Shown here one piece after another: positions 1-8,459 of a stretch of 35,655 bases of DNA. The stretch spans positions 1-35,655 of the forward strand of contig JAEOTC010000162.1 of the NCBI GenBank assembly GCA_016840035.1, given 5' to 3'. This DNA comes from Candidatus Hodarchaeota archaeon (lineage in GTDB: Archaea > Asgardarchaeota > Heimdallarchaeia > Hodarchaeales > Hodarchaeaceae). The position numbers and the translations under genes are program-made. The notes under the pieces were generated by a model. That model saw only the letters and a program-made list of their open reading frames with translations. It was not told the origin of the DNA and searched no databases. Each line of letters starts with the position of its first letter. Position 1 is the first letter of the stretch.

Positions 1-714
1 AGATGTTTCATATATTGAGGGAACATCGATTCCACGCATTCGGTCTTTATACCTTTGAACCACCTCCTCCATCGATTCGGGATGAATGTTCTTCTCAAAT
101 CTTGTACCAATAATGTCGTTGACAGGTTGGCCAGACATATCAGCTAAAGAGGAATTTAAAAATTTAACAATACCATCTTGTATTATAGCAATTCCGTCAG
201 TAGCCCGCTCTACTAATGTACGATATTTTTCTTCTGATTCAATAAGTGCTTGATTGGCCTCAATAATATTTGAAATATCACTTGCAAACACCGCTACTCT
301 AACGACTTCATTTTTAGTATTTAGAATTGGATGAATCCAATTTTCAAAAACCATGCCATCACGTGTATCACTGAATCGAACAGGGATCTTCTTTATGATA
401 GCTTCAGTGATAAATTTCTCACGATTTTCACGCACAGACACAGGAAAATGATCATAAATAGATGTACCAACCATTTCATCAACAGTTTTTCCAAGACGTT
501 CTGCAGCTACTTTATTTAATGTGATAACTTCCCCATTTTTTTTCAAAAGTAATGACGACTCAGGTGATACATTTAACAATGAATCAATGTCAGTAACTGC
601 TTGTTCATGTGAAGCAATAACCAAATTATCCTTTTTTAGTAGTAGTTCTTCTTGAATGGCTTGTTTTACGTCCTCAGGAACGTCTTTTCGGTTTAATATT
701 GATTCCCATTTCAT
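1..714 (-). CDS. PAS-domain sensor protein, C-terminus cut by window edge
   Basis: The reading frame is open from an ATG at 714 to base 1, giving 238 codons without a stop. After about 45 helical, charged residues there are two PAS-like domains. The first spans roughly residues 45-150 and ends with the typical 'VFASDISNI' strand. The second starts near 160 with 'SEEKYRTLVERATDGIAIIQDG', the usual PAS entry sequence. No histidine kinase, GGDEF or other output domain is visible; it would lie beyond the window edge. No membrane segment is seen, so it is probably a cytoplasmic sensor. A TATA-like element on the minus strand at 771-780 is a plausible promoter shared with the divergent HAD gene. 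The PAS assignment is firm; the output activity is unknown, with a histidine kinase the commonest option. Confidence 0.85.
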   Translation of the reverse strand, partial: MKWESILNRKDVPEDVKQAIQEELLLKKDNLVIASHEQAVTDIDSLLNVSPESSLLLKKNGEVITLNKVAAERLGKTVDEMVGTSIYDHFPVSVRENREKFITEAIIKKIPVRFSDTRDGMVFENWIHPILNTKNEVVRVAVFASDISNIIEANQALIESEEKYRTLVERATDGIAIIQDGIVKFLNSSLADMSGQPVNDIIGTRFEKNIHPESMEEVVQRYKDRMRGIDVPSIYETS

Positions 715-770
715 TGTATTCACATTAAGAAGGATCAGAAATTTGCATCACAAATGAACTTACGATGTTG

Positions 771-780
771 TTATTTATAT
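771..780 (-). promoter_or_regulatory. TATA-like element between divergent PAS and HAD genes
   Basis: Reads ATATAAATAA on the minus strand, about 57 bases before the ATG of the PAS gene. That would place a transcription start near 745-750. The same AT block reads TTATTTATAT on the plus strand, about 65 bases before the HAD start, so it might serve both genes. This is sequence resemblance only. Confidence 0.4.
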
Positions 781-844
781 CAATCCATTTCGATTCATTG
801 AAACAAAGCTTACATTAAATCTGATATGTTCTGGTAGAGAGACC

Positions 845-1477
845 TTGAATAGGATAAAATTCGTAATATTTGACTTGGATGACACATTAATCCACTCTGG
901 AATAGATTACGTTGCTATTCGTGAGAAGATTTACAGATTTTTTCCCCCAAATTTTCATCTTTCCAACCTCCAGAAAACACCTATCCTCAAACTTGCATCT
1001 CAACTCAAAGTGATTGATGAACACCTGTATCTTCAAGCTAAGGAAATAATTGAGCAACATGAAGAAGAGTCAGTTGAAAGAGCAACAATTATTGAAGGAG
1101 CAGACGATTTACCTAAACTTCTTGATCAAAAGCATTTACTGAGTGCAATCTACACTAACAATACGACAAAATCAGTGAGTCTATACCTCCAAAAACCAGA
1201 ATTTATATTCTTAAAATATTTCGATTTTCTAACGAGAGAAGCAGTTTCGCATCCAAAACCTAATCCAGAAGGAATTTTAACCCTTCTCAAGAAATATAAT
1301 GTCGCGAAAGGGAACACAATCTACATTGGTGATTCATTTATTGATGCAGGAGCCGCTCAGAATGCTGGAATTAGATTTATTCTATTTAATTCAAGACGGC
1401 TTGACCTAGAAGCTTATGAAATATCACCCTTTGCAACTATTAACCGATGGTCAGAATTTATTTCACTTCTTGAATGA
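845..1477 (+). CDS. HAD-superfamily hydrolase (phosphoglycolate phosphatase-like)
   Basis: A 210-residue protein with all four HAD motifs: motif I FDLDDT with nucleophile D10 and D12, motif II YTNN with T104, motif III K138 in HPKPNP, and motif IV GDSFIDAG with D163 and D167. A helical cap lies between residues 16 and 90. Such proteins are Mg-dependent phosphatases of small phosphorylated metabolites; the substrate cannot be read from the sequence. Motif I starts only ten residues in, so the TTG at 845 must be close to the true start; GGTAGAGAG lies just before it. The stop codon overlaps the earliest possible start of the downstream RNase III-like gene as ATGA, which implies translational coupling. 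The HAD assignment is secure. Confidence 0.9.
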   Translation: MNRIKFVIFDLDDTLIHSGIDYVAIREKIYRFFPPNFHLSNLQKTPILKLASQLKVIDEHLYLQAKEIIEQHEEESVERATIIEGADDLPKLLDQKHLLSAIYTNNTTKSVSLYLQKPEFIFLKYFDFLTREAVSHPKPNPEGILTLLKKYNVAKGNTIYIGDSFIDAGAAQNAGIRFILFNSRRLDLEAYEISPFATINRWSEFISLLE

Positions 1478-1509
1478 ACTTTGAATCTATAGTATGGAGA
1501 GTACTAGCA

Positions 1510-2202
1510 ATGGGAAAATCTGACATAAAAACTCAATTAGCGACCTTATTTCAATTATCAGTACAAAATTCATCATTTAACTCCGCACTTCATCCAAAAT
1601 CATGTGGGGGAGATGATGAATTCAAATATTTAGCATTGTATGGGGATGCTATTCTTAACCTTCTTCTGCTTGATTTGATGTCACGCAATGATTTAAGGGA
1701 TTCTGGCCAGATTACAGAGGCCCTTCAGACGTTTCATAACGAAGAGACATTATATCAACTTGCTAAGGAACTAAAGATTGATGAGATCATGCGAGCTCAA
1801 CATCAAAATGTAAATCTTACAAAAAATGACTTAAAAGAAAGTGTGGAGGCTCTGCTAGGTGCTACCTATCTCAATCAGGGATTGAATCCATGTAAAGATG
1901 TGACAAAGACTCTTGTCCAACTAGCACTTTCAAAAAATCTTTTCAATTCAAATCCTAAGGGTGTTCTTCAGGTATTTTTTCAAAAAAAGAATTTACCAAT
2001 TCCTAAATATATCTCAAAACGCGTAGGGGGCCCTGACCATCAACAAATATTTCAGACTACAATAATAGGAGATTATAAAGGAAGAAAATACATGATTCAA
2101 AGTGATCTTCTTCCTAGCAAGAAGAACGCTGAAAAAAATGCTGCTGAAAAGTTTTTAATTGAATTGGGAGAGGAGGAGTTAATGAAAAACTCCTTCTTTT
2201 AA
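1510..2202 (+). CDS. RNase III-like protein: RNase III domain plus dsRNA-binding domain
   Basis: About 230 residues with the bacterial RNase III layout: an N-terminal helical nuclease domain (about 1-145) and a C-terminal double-stranded RNA-binding domain (about 148-222) ending in the basic KKNAEKNAAEKFL helix. The signature strand is YLALYGDAIL, keeping G45-D46. The second catalytic patch reads KESVEALLGA, with E110 and E113 where E. coli RNase III has D114 and E117. The first two acidic positions (E38 and E41 of E. coli) appear replaced by Lys and Ala, so cleavage activity is uncertain. The ATG at 1510 is preferred because GGAGAG lies eight bases before it; an earlier in-frame ATG at 1474 overlaps the HAD stop. 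RNase III is common in bacteria and eukaryotes and uncommon in archaea. Confidence 0.8.
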   Translation: MGKSDIKTQLATLFQLSVQNSSFNSALHPKSCGGDDEFKYLALYGDAILNLLLLDLMSRNDLRDSGQITEALQTFHNEETLYQLAKELKIDEIMRAQHQNVNLTKNDLKESVEALLGATYLNQGLNPCKDVTKTLVQLALSKNLFNSNPKGVLQVFFQKKNLPIPKYISKRVGGPDHQQIFQTTIIGDYKGRKYMIQSDLLPSKKNAEKNAAEKFLIELGEEELMKNSFF

Positions 2203-2239
2203 AACTTAATGATATTGAACGCTTTTAAGAAAAAAGTGT

Positions 2240-2258
2240 AAAGAGAAAATTCTAAGAA
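2240..2258 (+). repeat. 19-bp direct repeat, copy 1
   Basis: The 19 bases AAAGAGAAAATTCTAAGAA recur exactly at 22400-22418. Both copies lie 20-40 bases after the stop codon of a plus-strand gene, in non-coding DNA. The core TTCTAAGAA is a short palindrome. Function unknown. Confidence 0.5.
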
Positions 2259-2350
2259 TATCAGATTAGAAAGGTAATACCAAGTATTAATAAATGTGGA
2301 ATTATTGATTCGATTTAGAGAAAAATTAACACAATTTACTGGTGTATATT

Positions 2351-2563
2351 ATGCGGAAATTTGCCTTTCAAGAACTAGCGTATGCCATTGTGGTCGCAAG
2401 TAGTTACGGGCTGTTGTTAGGCTTACTTTATAACACATCTTCTGATTACTGGATCTTTTTTGTTTGGATCCTCGTCATTACCTTACATTTTGCTGGTATC
2501 GTGTTAATTGAATATCTTGAGACTAACAAACGTGAAAAACAAAAACTGGATGACAATAATTAG
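2351..2563 (+). CDS. Small two-TM membrane protein
   Basis: About 70 residues from the ATG at 2351, with two hydrophobic helices (about residues 7-26 and 33-54) and a charged tail rich in Lys, Glu and Asp. A GGTG Shine-Dalgarno sequence at 2341-2344 sits six bases before this ATG, which favours it over the in-frame GTG at 2342. No family is recognised. It converges on the metal ATPase gene without overlap. The membrane prediction is clear; the function is unknown. Confidence 0.6.
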   Translation: MRKFAFQELAYAIVVASSYGLLLGLLYNTSSDYWIFFVWILVITLHFAGIVLIEYLETNKREKQKLDDNN

Positions 2564-2589
2564 CGTACTCTCTCGTTTTTCTATAATCC

Positions 2590-4689
2590 CTACCTTAATA
2601 GCCTAAGGGAGTTAAAGATAGTAAGAAGTGTGACGCCTACATCACCAAAGACTGCTACCCACATAGATGCTAAACCGACTGTTCCCAGACCAATAAATAG
2701 AGCCTTAATTCCAAGCGCCAATAAGATATTTTGTTTAGCGATTTTATTTGTGTCTCCAGCAATTGATATTGCATCATTCAATCGGTTAGGATTATCGTCC
2801 ATAATAACTAAATCAGCTGCTTCAATTGATGCATCTGAACCGATAGCTCCCATTGCGACACCAATATCCGCACGAGCTATGACAGGAGCATCGTTCATTC
2901 CATCTCCAATAAACATTACCGTCCCACCATTTTCTTCTGCCTTGTGAAGATACTTTTCCAAAATCTCTATTTTATTTAGTGGCATCAAACTCGAGTAAAT
3001 GTTTTCTTGCTTGATACCTAATTCTCCACCAACTCGTTCAGCAATATTCTTTGTATCACCAGTCAATAAGCCTATATGAGGAATGTTCCTTTTCTCTAGG
3101 TATTTTATCGCATCAAAAGCTGTAGTTTTAATCTTATCATCAATGATAATGTGCCCAATATAAACATCATTGAGTACTACATAAACCGCAGTCTCATCAG
3201 TAATACAGGCGGAATGCGGACATTCAATTTCGTGAACCATCTTGTCGTTTCCCACAACGATCGAATCACCAGACTTAGTCTTCATCTTAATTCCTAGAGC
3301 TGGTAATTCTTCGTACTCCTTAACTTGGGAAAGATCCACAGGTTCACCATAGGCTTCAAGAATTGATTTAGCGATTGGGTGATTTGAATGAGCTTCAGCA
3401 AGGGCAGCGTACATAATTACTTCTTGAGGAGAATAATTCTCATCAGGTACAACCATAACAACTTTAAATTTACCTTCAGTTAAAGTCCCAGTTTTATCAA
3501 AGAGAACTGCTGTTACTTCAGTTAATGAATCAATTACATTTGCTCCCTTCAATAACACCCCACTTCGAGAGCTTTTTCCAATTCCTGCGAAATACACAAG
3601 AGGTATTGACACAACTAATGCACAAGGACAGGAAATTACAAGAACTACAAGTGCACGATAAATCCATATTTCCATAGGTTCAGCTAAAAGTAAGGAAGGG
3701 ATTATTGCGATTGCAATTGCTAATATAAGCACAAATGGAGTATAATAACGTGCAAATCTAGTGATGAATACTTCTTTTTCAGATTTATTCTGAGTGGCAT
3801 TCTCTACAACATCAAGAATTCGACTGACTGTAGATTCAGAATGATCTACTGTGACTTTTATCTTAATGCTAGCACTAGTAATTGCTCCTGATAATACTTC
3901 GTCGCCTTTAACAATCGGAACAGGTCTTGATTCGCCAGTCAAAGCTGATAAATCAAGATTAGCATGTGAGGAAACTAGAATTCCATCAATAGGAACACGT
4001 TCTCCCGGTTTTACTAGAATTATATCTCCAGGTGTGATATCCTCAACTGCTACTGTTGTTATATCATCCATAGAGACTAAATGAGCAATATCTGGTCGAA
4101 TATCCAATAATTCACTGATGGATTTACGTGATTTATTAACTGCCCTGGACTGTAAATATTCCCCGATTGAATAAAAAACCATTACAGCCGCAGCTTCTGG
4201 AAGTTCATCGATAAGAATAGCGCCCAAAGTAGCTATAGCCATTAAGAAATATTCATTAGCTATGTCAAAATTTTGAAGTCTAAGAATCGCTTTACGTAAA
4301 ACATGAAAACCGGATACCAGATATGAACTGAAAAGTACCAAATGTCCTCCTAGAACAACTAACGGTGGAAAAGAAAAGCTTGTTAACAAAATTCCAAAAA
4401 ATAAGAGGATTATTGAAATGGAGATCCGTATAAGTAGGAAGTTTTCACGTTTTTTAGCACTCGAGAAGTCTTGCGATGTTTTCTCTGGAATTGCTATCGC
4501 TCCAGGTTCAATTCGTGAGATAATTGAATTAATCTCCGATATGTTATCCGACCCGATTTGTAGACGACGGGTTGTAAAGTTTAGTTTTACTGAAGAATAG
4601 CCTTGTTGTTTCAATGAGGATTCGATTTTTAATGCACAATCAGCACATGAAAGCCCTTGAAGTAGAAAATTATGCTTTTCCTGTGCCAT
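2590..4689 (-). CDS. cadA: P1B-2-type ATPase, Zn/Cd/Pb exporter (ZntA/CadA-like)
   Basis: A 699-residue heavy-metal transporting P-type ATPase with the standard domain order. An N-terminal HMA metal-binding domain carries C15 and C18 in GLSCADC. The actuator loop has TGES at 251-254. The ion-site motif is CPC at 354-356. The phosphorylation motif is DKTGTLT with D398. The nucleotide-binding domain has H437-P438, and the hinge GDGMND spans 595-600. The last helices contain N654-x7-K662 and D683 in FGDVG, which define the P1B-2 subclass (Zn, Cd, Pb) and exclude the copper pumps. It should export divalent soft metals across the cytoplasmic membrane using ATP. The start has a GGTGATGATCTC leader, and the ArsR-type repressor gene ends only 15 bases upstream on the same strand, so the two form an operon. 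Confidence 0.95.
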   Translation of the reverse strand: MAQEKHNFLLQGLSCADCALKIESSLKQQGYSSVKLNFTTRRLQIGSDNISEINSIISRIEPGAIAIPEKTSQDFSSAKKRENFLLIRISISIILLFFGILLTSFSFPPLVVLGGHLVLFSSYLVSGFHVLRKAILRLQNFDIANEYFLMAIATLGAILIDELPEAAAVMVFYSIGEYLQSRAVNKSRKSISELLDIRPDIAHLVSMDDITTVAVEDITPGDIILVKPGERVPIDGILVSSHANLDLSALTGESRPVPIVKGDEVLSGAITSASIKIKVTVDHSESTVSRILDVVENATQNKSEKEVFITRFARYYTPFVLILAIAIAIIPSLLLAEPMEIWIYRALVVLVISCPCALVVSIPLVYFAGIGKSSRSGVLLKGANVIDSLTEVTAVLFDKTGTLTEGKFKVVMVVPDENYSPQEVIMYAALAEAHSNHPIAKSILEAYGEPVDLSQVKEYEELPALGIKMKTKSGDSIVVGNDKMVHEIECPHSACITDETAVYVVLNDVYIGHIIIDDKIKTTAFDAIKYLEKRNIPHIGLLTGDTKNIAERVGGELGIKQENIYSSLMPLNKIEILEKYLHKAEENGGTVMFIGDGMNDAPVIARADIGVAMGAIGSDASIEAADLVIMDDNPNRLNDAISIAGDTNKIAKQNILLALGIKALFIGLGTVGLASMWVAVFGDVGVTLLTIFNSLRLLR

Positions 4690-4704
4690 GAGATCATCAC
4701 CTTC

Positions 4705-5061
4705 TTAGCTAATATCTGCTTCTTTCATATGTGCTAATGTTTGAGCGAGGATGGGATGAAGATGCTCTTTTTCCAAAGTGTAGAAAATCTGTTTTCCATC
4801 ACGTCGGGATTTAACTAAACGATGTTGTTTTAAATATCTCAATTGGTGGGAGATCGCGGATTGTTTAGCATTCAAGGTAGTACTGATATCACAAACACAT
4901 AATTCTACTTCTGATAGTGCAAGAAGAATTTTAATCCGAGTTTCACCAGCTAATAGCTTGAAAAAACCTGCTACTTCGGTGGGATTACTATCCTCAATCG
5001 TTTTTTTAGCATGTGCCACGTTATCTGGATGAATTACAAATTCTTCACAATCATTTGACAT
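4705..5061 (-). CDS. cadC: ArsR/SmtB-family metal-sensing repressor (CadC-like)
   Basis: A 118-residue winged-helix repressor. The recognition region is about residues 58-78. The alpha-3 metal site reads ELCVCD with C55, C57 and D58, the CadC type that binds Cd, Pb or Zn. An N-terminal C5 may add a ligand, as in CadC, but the second N-terminal Cys of CadC is absent. The alpha-5 zinc site of SmtB appears partly kept (H100, H111 and E114), with Lys in place of the first Asp. It is the first gene of an operon with the ATPase. It probably represses that operon by binding the palindrome at 5118-5139 and releases DNA when metal binds. Family and role follow well-studied relatives; the exact metal is inferred. 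Confidence 0.92.
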   Translation of the reverse strand: MSNDCEEFVIHPDNVAHAKKTIEDSNPTEVAGFFKLLAGETRIKILLALSEVELCVCDISTTLNAKQSAISHQLRYLKQHRLVKSRRDGKQIFYTLEKEHLHPILAQTLAHMKEADIS

Positions 5062-5117
5062 TTGGATTCGAACCTAGGAATTTCTCACTTTATTTTTGAA
5101 ATAAGATCTAAATAAAT

Positions 5118-5139
5118 CATATGAACGATCATTCATATG
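5118..5139. promoter_or_regulatory. Candidate operator of the cadC-cadA operon
   Basis: A 22-bp near-perfect palindrome: arms CATATGAA (5118-5125) and TTCATATG (5132-5139) around a centre containing GATC, with one mismatched pair. ATATGAA/TTCATAT half-sites are characteristic of SmtB/ArsR-family operators. It lies 57 bases upstream of the repressor start, in the control region between the repressor and the divergent DUF438 gene, so it could affect both. Confidence 0.75.
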
Positions 5140-5319
5140 TGTTTGGTTTCACAAATTCGCAGTAGAACATCAGTTTGTTTGCGAAAATTTAACTGGTCAA
5201 TTAAGTACGCTAGAAATGATTAGGTATATTTTCTACTCTACGATTTTCGGGGATAGTGTATTAAAATTAATAAAGGAATTGTCAATAGTGAATTAACTTG
5301 AAATTAATGGTGAATTACT

Positions 5320-6723
5320 ATGTCTAAACTTGTTCTTTCCGAAGCCACAAAAATAATGGAGATCATCGATGCTTATCCATTCCTGACTGAGGTTTTAGTA
5401 GAATTAGATCCAATTTTACGACGTTTCAAAAATCCAATTCTGCGTAAAACTGTCGGTAGAAAAGCTACTCTAACCGATGTCTCTGATATGATTAACAAGG
5501 ACTTAGATGAGGTGATTTCGTTCTTTTCCAAAAAAATTGAAGATTCTACTAACGCTAAAGTAGAACGAAGTGTCGGATCAGAAAGAAAAAGTGGATGGGA
5601 AGATGAACATACACGAAAGCGTGAAATGTTAAAGGCATTAGTACTCGAGCTACATGAGGGTGGGGAATTACCAGCATTGAAAACCAGATTTAATGAAATA
5701 TTGGGTGATGTTGAAGCAACAGATATTGCTTCGATGGAACAGGAGTTAATTGACTCGGGAGAACTAACTGTTGACCAAATAACTCTTCTATGTGATTTAC
5801 ATGTCGGGATATTTGAAGACACTCTAAGTGAACATCAAAAACCACAGGCTGTTCCTGGACATCCCATTCATACTTATATGGCAGAAAATTCAAAGGCGAA
5901 GAATTTAATTACTAAACTCCGAGAAAAACCATCTCCTGAGTTAATCAAGGAATTAGCAAAAATTGAAATTCATTACACACGTCTAGAAAATCAATTCTTT
6001 CCCATGTTGGAAAAAAAAGACTTTTCTGGACCCTCACAAGTAATGTGGGCAAAACATGATGAAACAAGGCAGTTGCTGAAGCAAGGTGAAGATGTCGATA
6101 TAGATGAGCTTACGGCTCAAGTTGAAGACATGATCTTCAAAGAAGAGACAATTCTTTTTCCAACAAGTTTGGAATTATTAACTACGCTTGATTGGCAAAC
6201 AGTAAAGCATGGTGAAGAAGAAATCGGTTTTGCTTGGGTTACTCCTGGAGATGAGTGGACACCTCTTACTCCAGAAATCATTCATCAAGCGTCAAAACTT
6301 GAAAAGACTACAGATTCTTTATCTTTGAACACAGGCAAATTATCACTCGAACAGATAGATTTAATGCTTACTCACCTTCCGATTGAAATTTCCTATATTA
6401 ATACTCAAGATGAGGTTCTTTACTATTCTGGAACAAAGGAACGAATTTTTCCTCGTAGTCCTGGTGTTATCGGGAGGAAGGTACAAAAATGCCACCCTCC
6501 AAAAAGTGTAGATAAAGTAGAGGAGATAATTAGTGCCTTTAGAGCAGGACATAAAGATCAGGCAGAATTTTGGATTACAATGGAAGGTAAATTTCTACAT
6601 ATCCGCTATTTTGCTGTTAGGAATGATGAAGGAATTTATCAGGGAACTCTTGAAGTTATGCAAGATGTAACCTCGATTCGCGCTCTTGAAGGAGAAAGAA
6701 GACTAGTTAATTGGGAAAAATAA
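5320..6723 (+). CDS. DUF1858-DUF438-hemerythrin-PAS sensor protein
   Basis: A 467-residue soluble protein with four recognisable parts. Residues 1-75 resemble DUF1858 (NPILRKTVGRKATL). Residues 98-172 match DUF438. Residues 180-290 form a hemerythrin-like HHE domain with candidate iron ligands H181/H184, H218, E223, H246 and E275/E276. Residues about 345-460 form a PAS domain ending in VMQDVTSI. Proteins of this build are thought to sense oxygen, nitric oxide or redox state through a di-iron or PAS-bound cofactor, but no reaction is established. The ATG is preceded by GGTGA at a six-base spacing. The LLM oxidoreductase follows after 19 bases, so they are probably co-transcribed. The start region faces the metal-resistance promoter. 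Confidence 0.88.
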   Translation: MSKLVLSEATKIMEIIDAYPFLTEVLVELDPILRRFKNPILRKTVGRKATLTDVSDMINKDLDEVISFFSKKIEDSTNAKVERSVGSERKSGWEDEHTRKREMLKALVLELHEGGELPALKTRFNEILGDVEATDIASMEQELIDSGELTVDQITLLCDLHVGIFEDTLSEHQKPQAVPGHPIHTYMAENSKAKNLITKLREKPSPELIKELAKIEIHYTRLENQFFPMLEKKDFSGPSQVMWAKHDETRQLLKQGEDVDIDELTAQVEDMIFKEETILFPTSLELLTTLDWQTVKHGEEEIGFAWVTPGDEWTPLTPEIIHQASKLEKTTDSLSLNTGKLSLEQIDLMLTHLPIEISYINTQDEVLYYSGTKERIFPRSPGVIGRKVQKCHPPKSVDKVEEIISAFRAGHKDQAEFWITMEGKFLHIRYFAVRNDEGIYQGTLEVMQDVTSIRALEGERRLVNWEK

Positions 6724-6742
6724 CTGCAAGAAGGAAATTCTT

Positions 6743-7756
6743 ATGTCAATACAAAGAAATCTGGGATTTACTATTAGTTACGACTTTTTATCTCCTAAAG
6801 AAACTCATAGCCTTTTAGAGATCATGGATAATTCTGCGTTTACACATATCTTTGTACCAGAAGTGTGGGGATATGACTCCTTTCTAGCCTGTGCTCGAAT
6901 GGCTTCTCACACTAGGAATTTGATCTTTGGCACTGGTATTGTGAATATGTACTCCCGATCACCCGCAACTATGGCACAAGCTGCAGCGAGTATTGATGAA
7001 CAATCTGAAGGACGTTTCATCTTAGGGCTGGGATTGAGTGGACCTAAGGTAATACAAGGTTGGCATGGCTTAGATTATTTTAATGGTTCTCCCATGCAAC
7101 GCACACGTGAGTACCTAGAAATTCTACATTTGATTTTCTCGGGGGAAACTGTTAATTATCCTACAGGAGAAATTTTCAAACTCAACAATTTTAAAATTCG
7201 AAGTTTTGATACTCCAGTTGAAGTACCGATCTACCTAGCAGCTTTTGGTACGAAGAATGTACAACTCGCAGGTGAACTCGCAGATGGTTGGTTACCTATT
7301 TGGACCTCTTATCCCGAAATACCAAGTCTGAAAGAGAATTTTGAAAAAGGATTAGCCCAAAATTCTACCAATGTGAATAAAGAAAAAGATATTGCTCCCT
7401 TTATTGTAACATGCGCCTCTGAAAATCCTAAGGCAAAATATTTTGTCAAGAAGCAATTGTCTTTCTATATCGGTGGCATGGGTACATACTATGCGAGAGT
7501 TGTTAAGCAGTACGGTTTCTCTCAGGAAGTGGATAAAATCAGAACCGCTTGGAATGCAGGTGAAAGAGAAGATGCTCTTCAAGAAGTAACTGATGAGATG
7601 TTGGATCGGCTAGCTGCAGTAGGTCCCCCTGATAAAGTTTTAGCACGCTATGAAGCTCTGAGAAAAGCCGGTGTGACAAACCCCGTTGTTTGGTTACCCG
7701 TCGGATGTCCTCCTGAACTAGCTTTGGAAACAATTCATACTTTCCAAGACAGTTAG
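6743..7756 (+). CDS. LLM-class flavin/F420-dependent oxidoreductase
   Basis: A 337-residue TIM-barrel protein of the bacterial luciferase / F420-dependent reductase family. Visible family features are the early barrel strands (FVPEVWGYDSF), the conserved segment from SPATMAQAAASIDEQSEGRF into GLGLSGP, and the ADGWLPIW strand before the insertion region. Archaeal members mostly use coenzyme F420, for example methylene-tetrahydromethanopterin reductase; FMN use is also possible. The substrate cannot be assigned, and it is not clearly Mer itself. AAGGA lies eight bases before the ATG. The tight spacing to the DUF438/hemerythrin/PAS gene suggests that the sensor and the reductase act in the same redox response. 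Confidence 0.85.
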   Translation: MSIQRNLGFTISYDFLSPKETHSLLEIMDNSAFTHIFVPEVWGYDSFLACARMASHTRNLIFGTGIVNMYSRSPATMAQAAASIDEQSEGRFILGLGLSGPKVIQGWHGLDYFNGSPMQRTREYLEILHLIFSGETVNYPTGEIFKLNNFKIRSFDTPVEVPIYLAAFGTKNVQLAGELADGWLPIWTSYPEIPSLKENFEKGLAQNSTNVNKEKDIAPFIVTCASENPKAKYFVKKQLSFYIGGMGTYYARVVKQYGFSQEVDKIRTAWNAGEREDALQEVTDEMLDRLAAVGPPDKVLARYEALRKAGVTNPVVWLPVGCPPELALETIHTFQDS

Positions 7757-7767
7757 CAGGAGAAGGG

Positions 7768-8283
7768 CTAAATGTTTTCATCTAATGCGGTATCTATTTC
7801 ATTAAAATAATGAAGATAGTCTCCCTCAATTCGAGGTTTTTCTAGTTTTTTCAAACAATAATTTAACTGTCCCCGGTGATAGATTGTATGAGTAATATAC
7901 TGTAAATAAAAATCTAACTTCATCATACAAAAACTGTCTCCGTCGTTTCGAGGGACTGCCACTGTGCCGTCTGAATTATTTTGAATCTCGGAAACAAGCT
8001 GATTATCCAACTGTTCCCATAATTGAATAAGCTCTGATTGAGAGTATTGATCCACTATTTGATAGAATCCTCCTTCAATGTGCAGGTCAAAAAACTCTAG
8101 ATCCTTTTTTAAAAGGGAAAAGCAACGTAGCAAGGCAGAGCAGATATGTACAACTTTATTTTTCGTAGAACCAAGAATAGGGTCTAAATTTCGGAAGAAT
8201 TCCTCTTCTGACAGACTTTGTAGAATTTCTCTTGATTTATCTCCAACCCAGAGATGGTAATTGGCTAGATTCTTCATACCCAT
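7768..8283 (-). CDS. DinB-family putative metal-dependent protein
   Basis: About 171 residues from the preferred ATG at 8283, with the four-helix DinB/YfiT fold. It keeps the metal-binding triad: H46 in VVHIC, plus H132 and H136 in ITHTIYHRGQL, the hallmark H-x3-H. Characterised relatives include thiol transferases that use bacillithiol or mycothiol; most are uncharacterised. GGAG lies eight bases before 8283, which favours it over the TTG at 8328. It converges with the LLM gene, leaving 11 bases between the two stops. The substrate is unknown. Confidence 0.8.
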   Translation of the reverse strand: MGMKNLANYHLWVGDKSREILQSLSEEEFFRNLDPILGSTKNKVVHICSALLRCFSLLKKDLEFFDLHIEGGFYQIVDQYSQSELIQLWEQLDNQLVSEIQNNSDGTVAVPRNDGDSFCMMKLDFYLQYITHTIYHRGQLNYCLKKLEKPRIEGDYLHYFNEIDTALDENI

Positions 8284-8459
8284 GGTATAGTCTCCGAATA
8301 CTGGAAAATTTCTAAGATGTTGTTCCAATAAAGGTCTAATTTTTAACCCCCCTGTTTCTAAGATAGTAATTTCAAATATTATACTACAGAGTTTTTTTAC
8401 TAGATTGCCTCAAGTAGTAGCATTAAATATACTGAATGGTCTCATTCGCTGGAGTCAAA

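Noticed and set aside
2630..4600. Open frames on the plus strand across the metal ATPase gene
   Set aside because: They lie entirely opposite a well-conserved gene, show no protein motif and have low-complexity composition typical of antisense shadows.
5062..5076. GGTTCGAATCC on the minus strand, like a tRNA T-arm, just before the ArsR-type start
   Set aside because: Only two base pairs of a T-stem can form, and no acceptor or anticodon stem is found around it; it is the leader of the repressor gene.
7768..8283. Toxin or defence role for the DinB-family protein
   Set aside because: It has the ordinary DinB metal triad and no antitoxin, nuclease or mobile-element neighbour.
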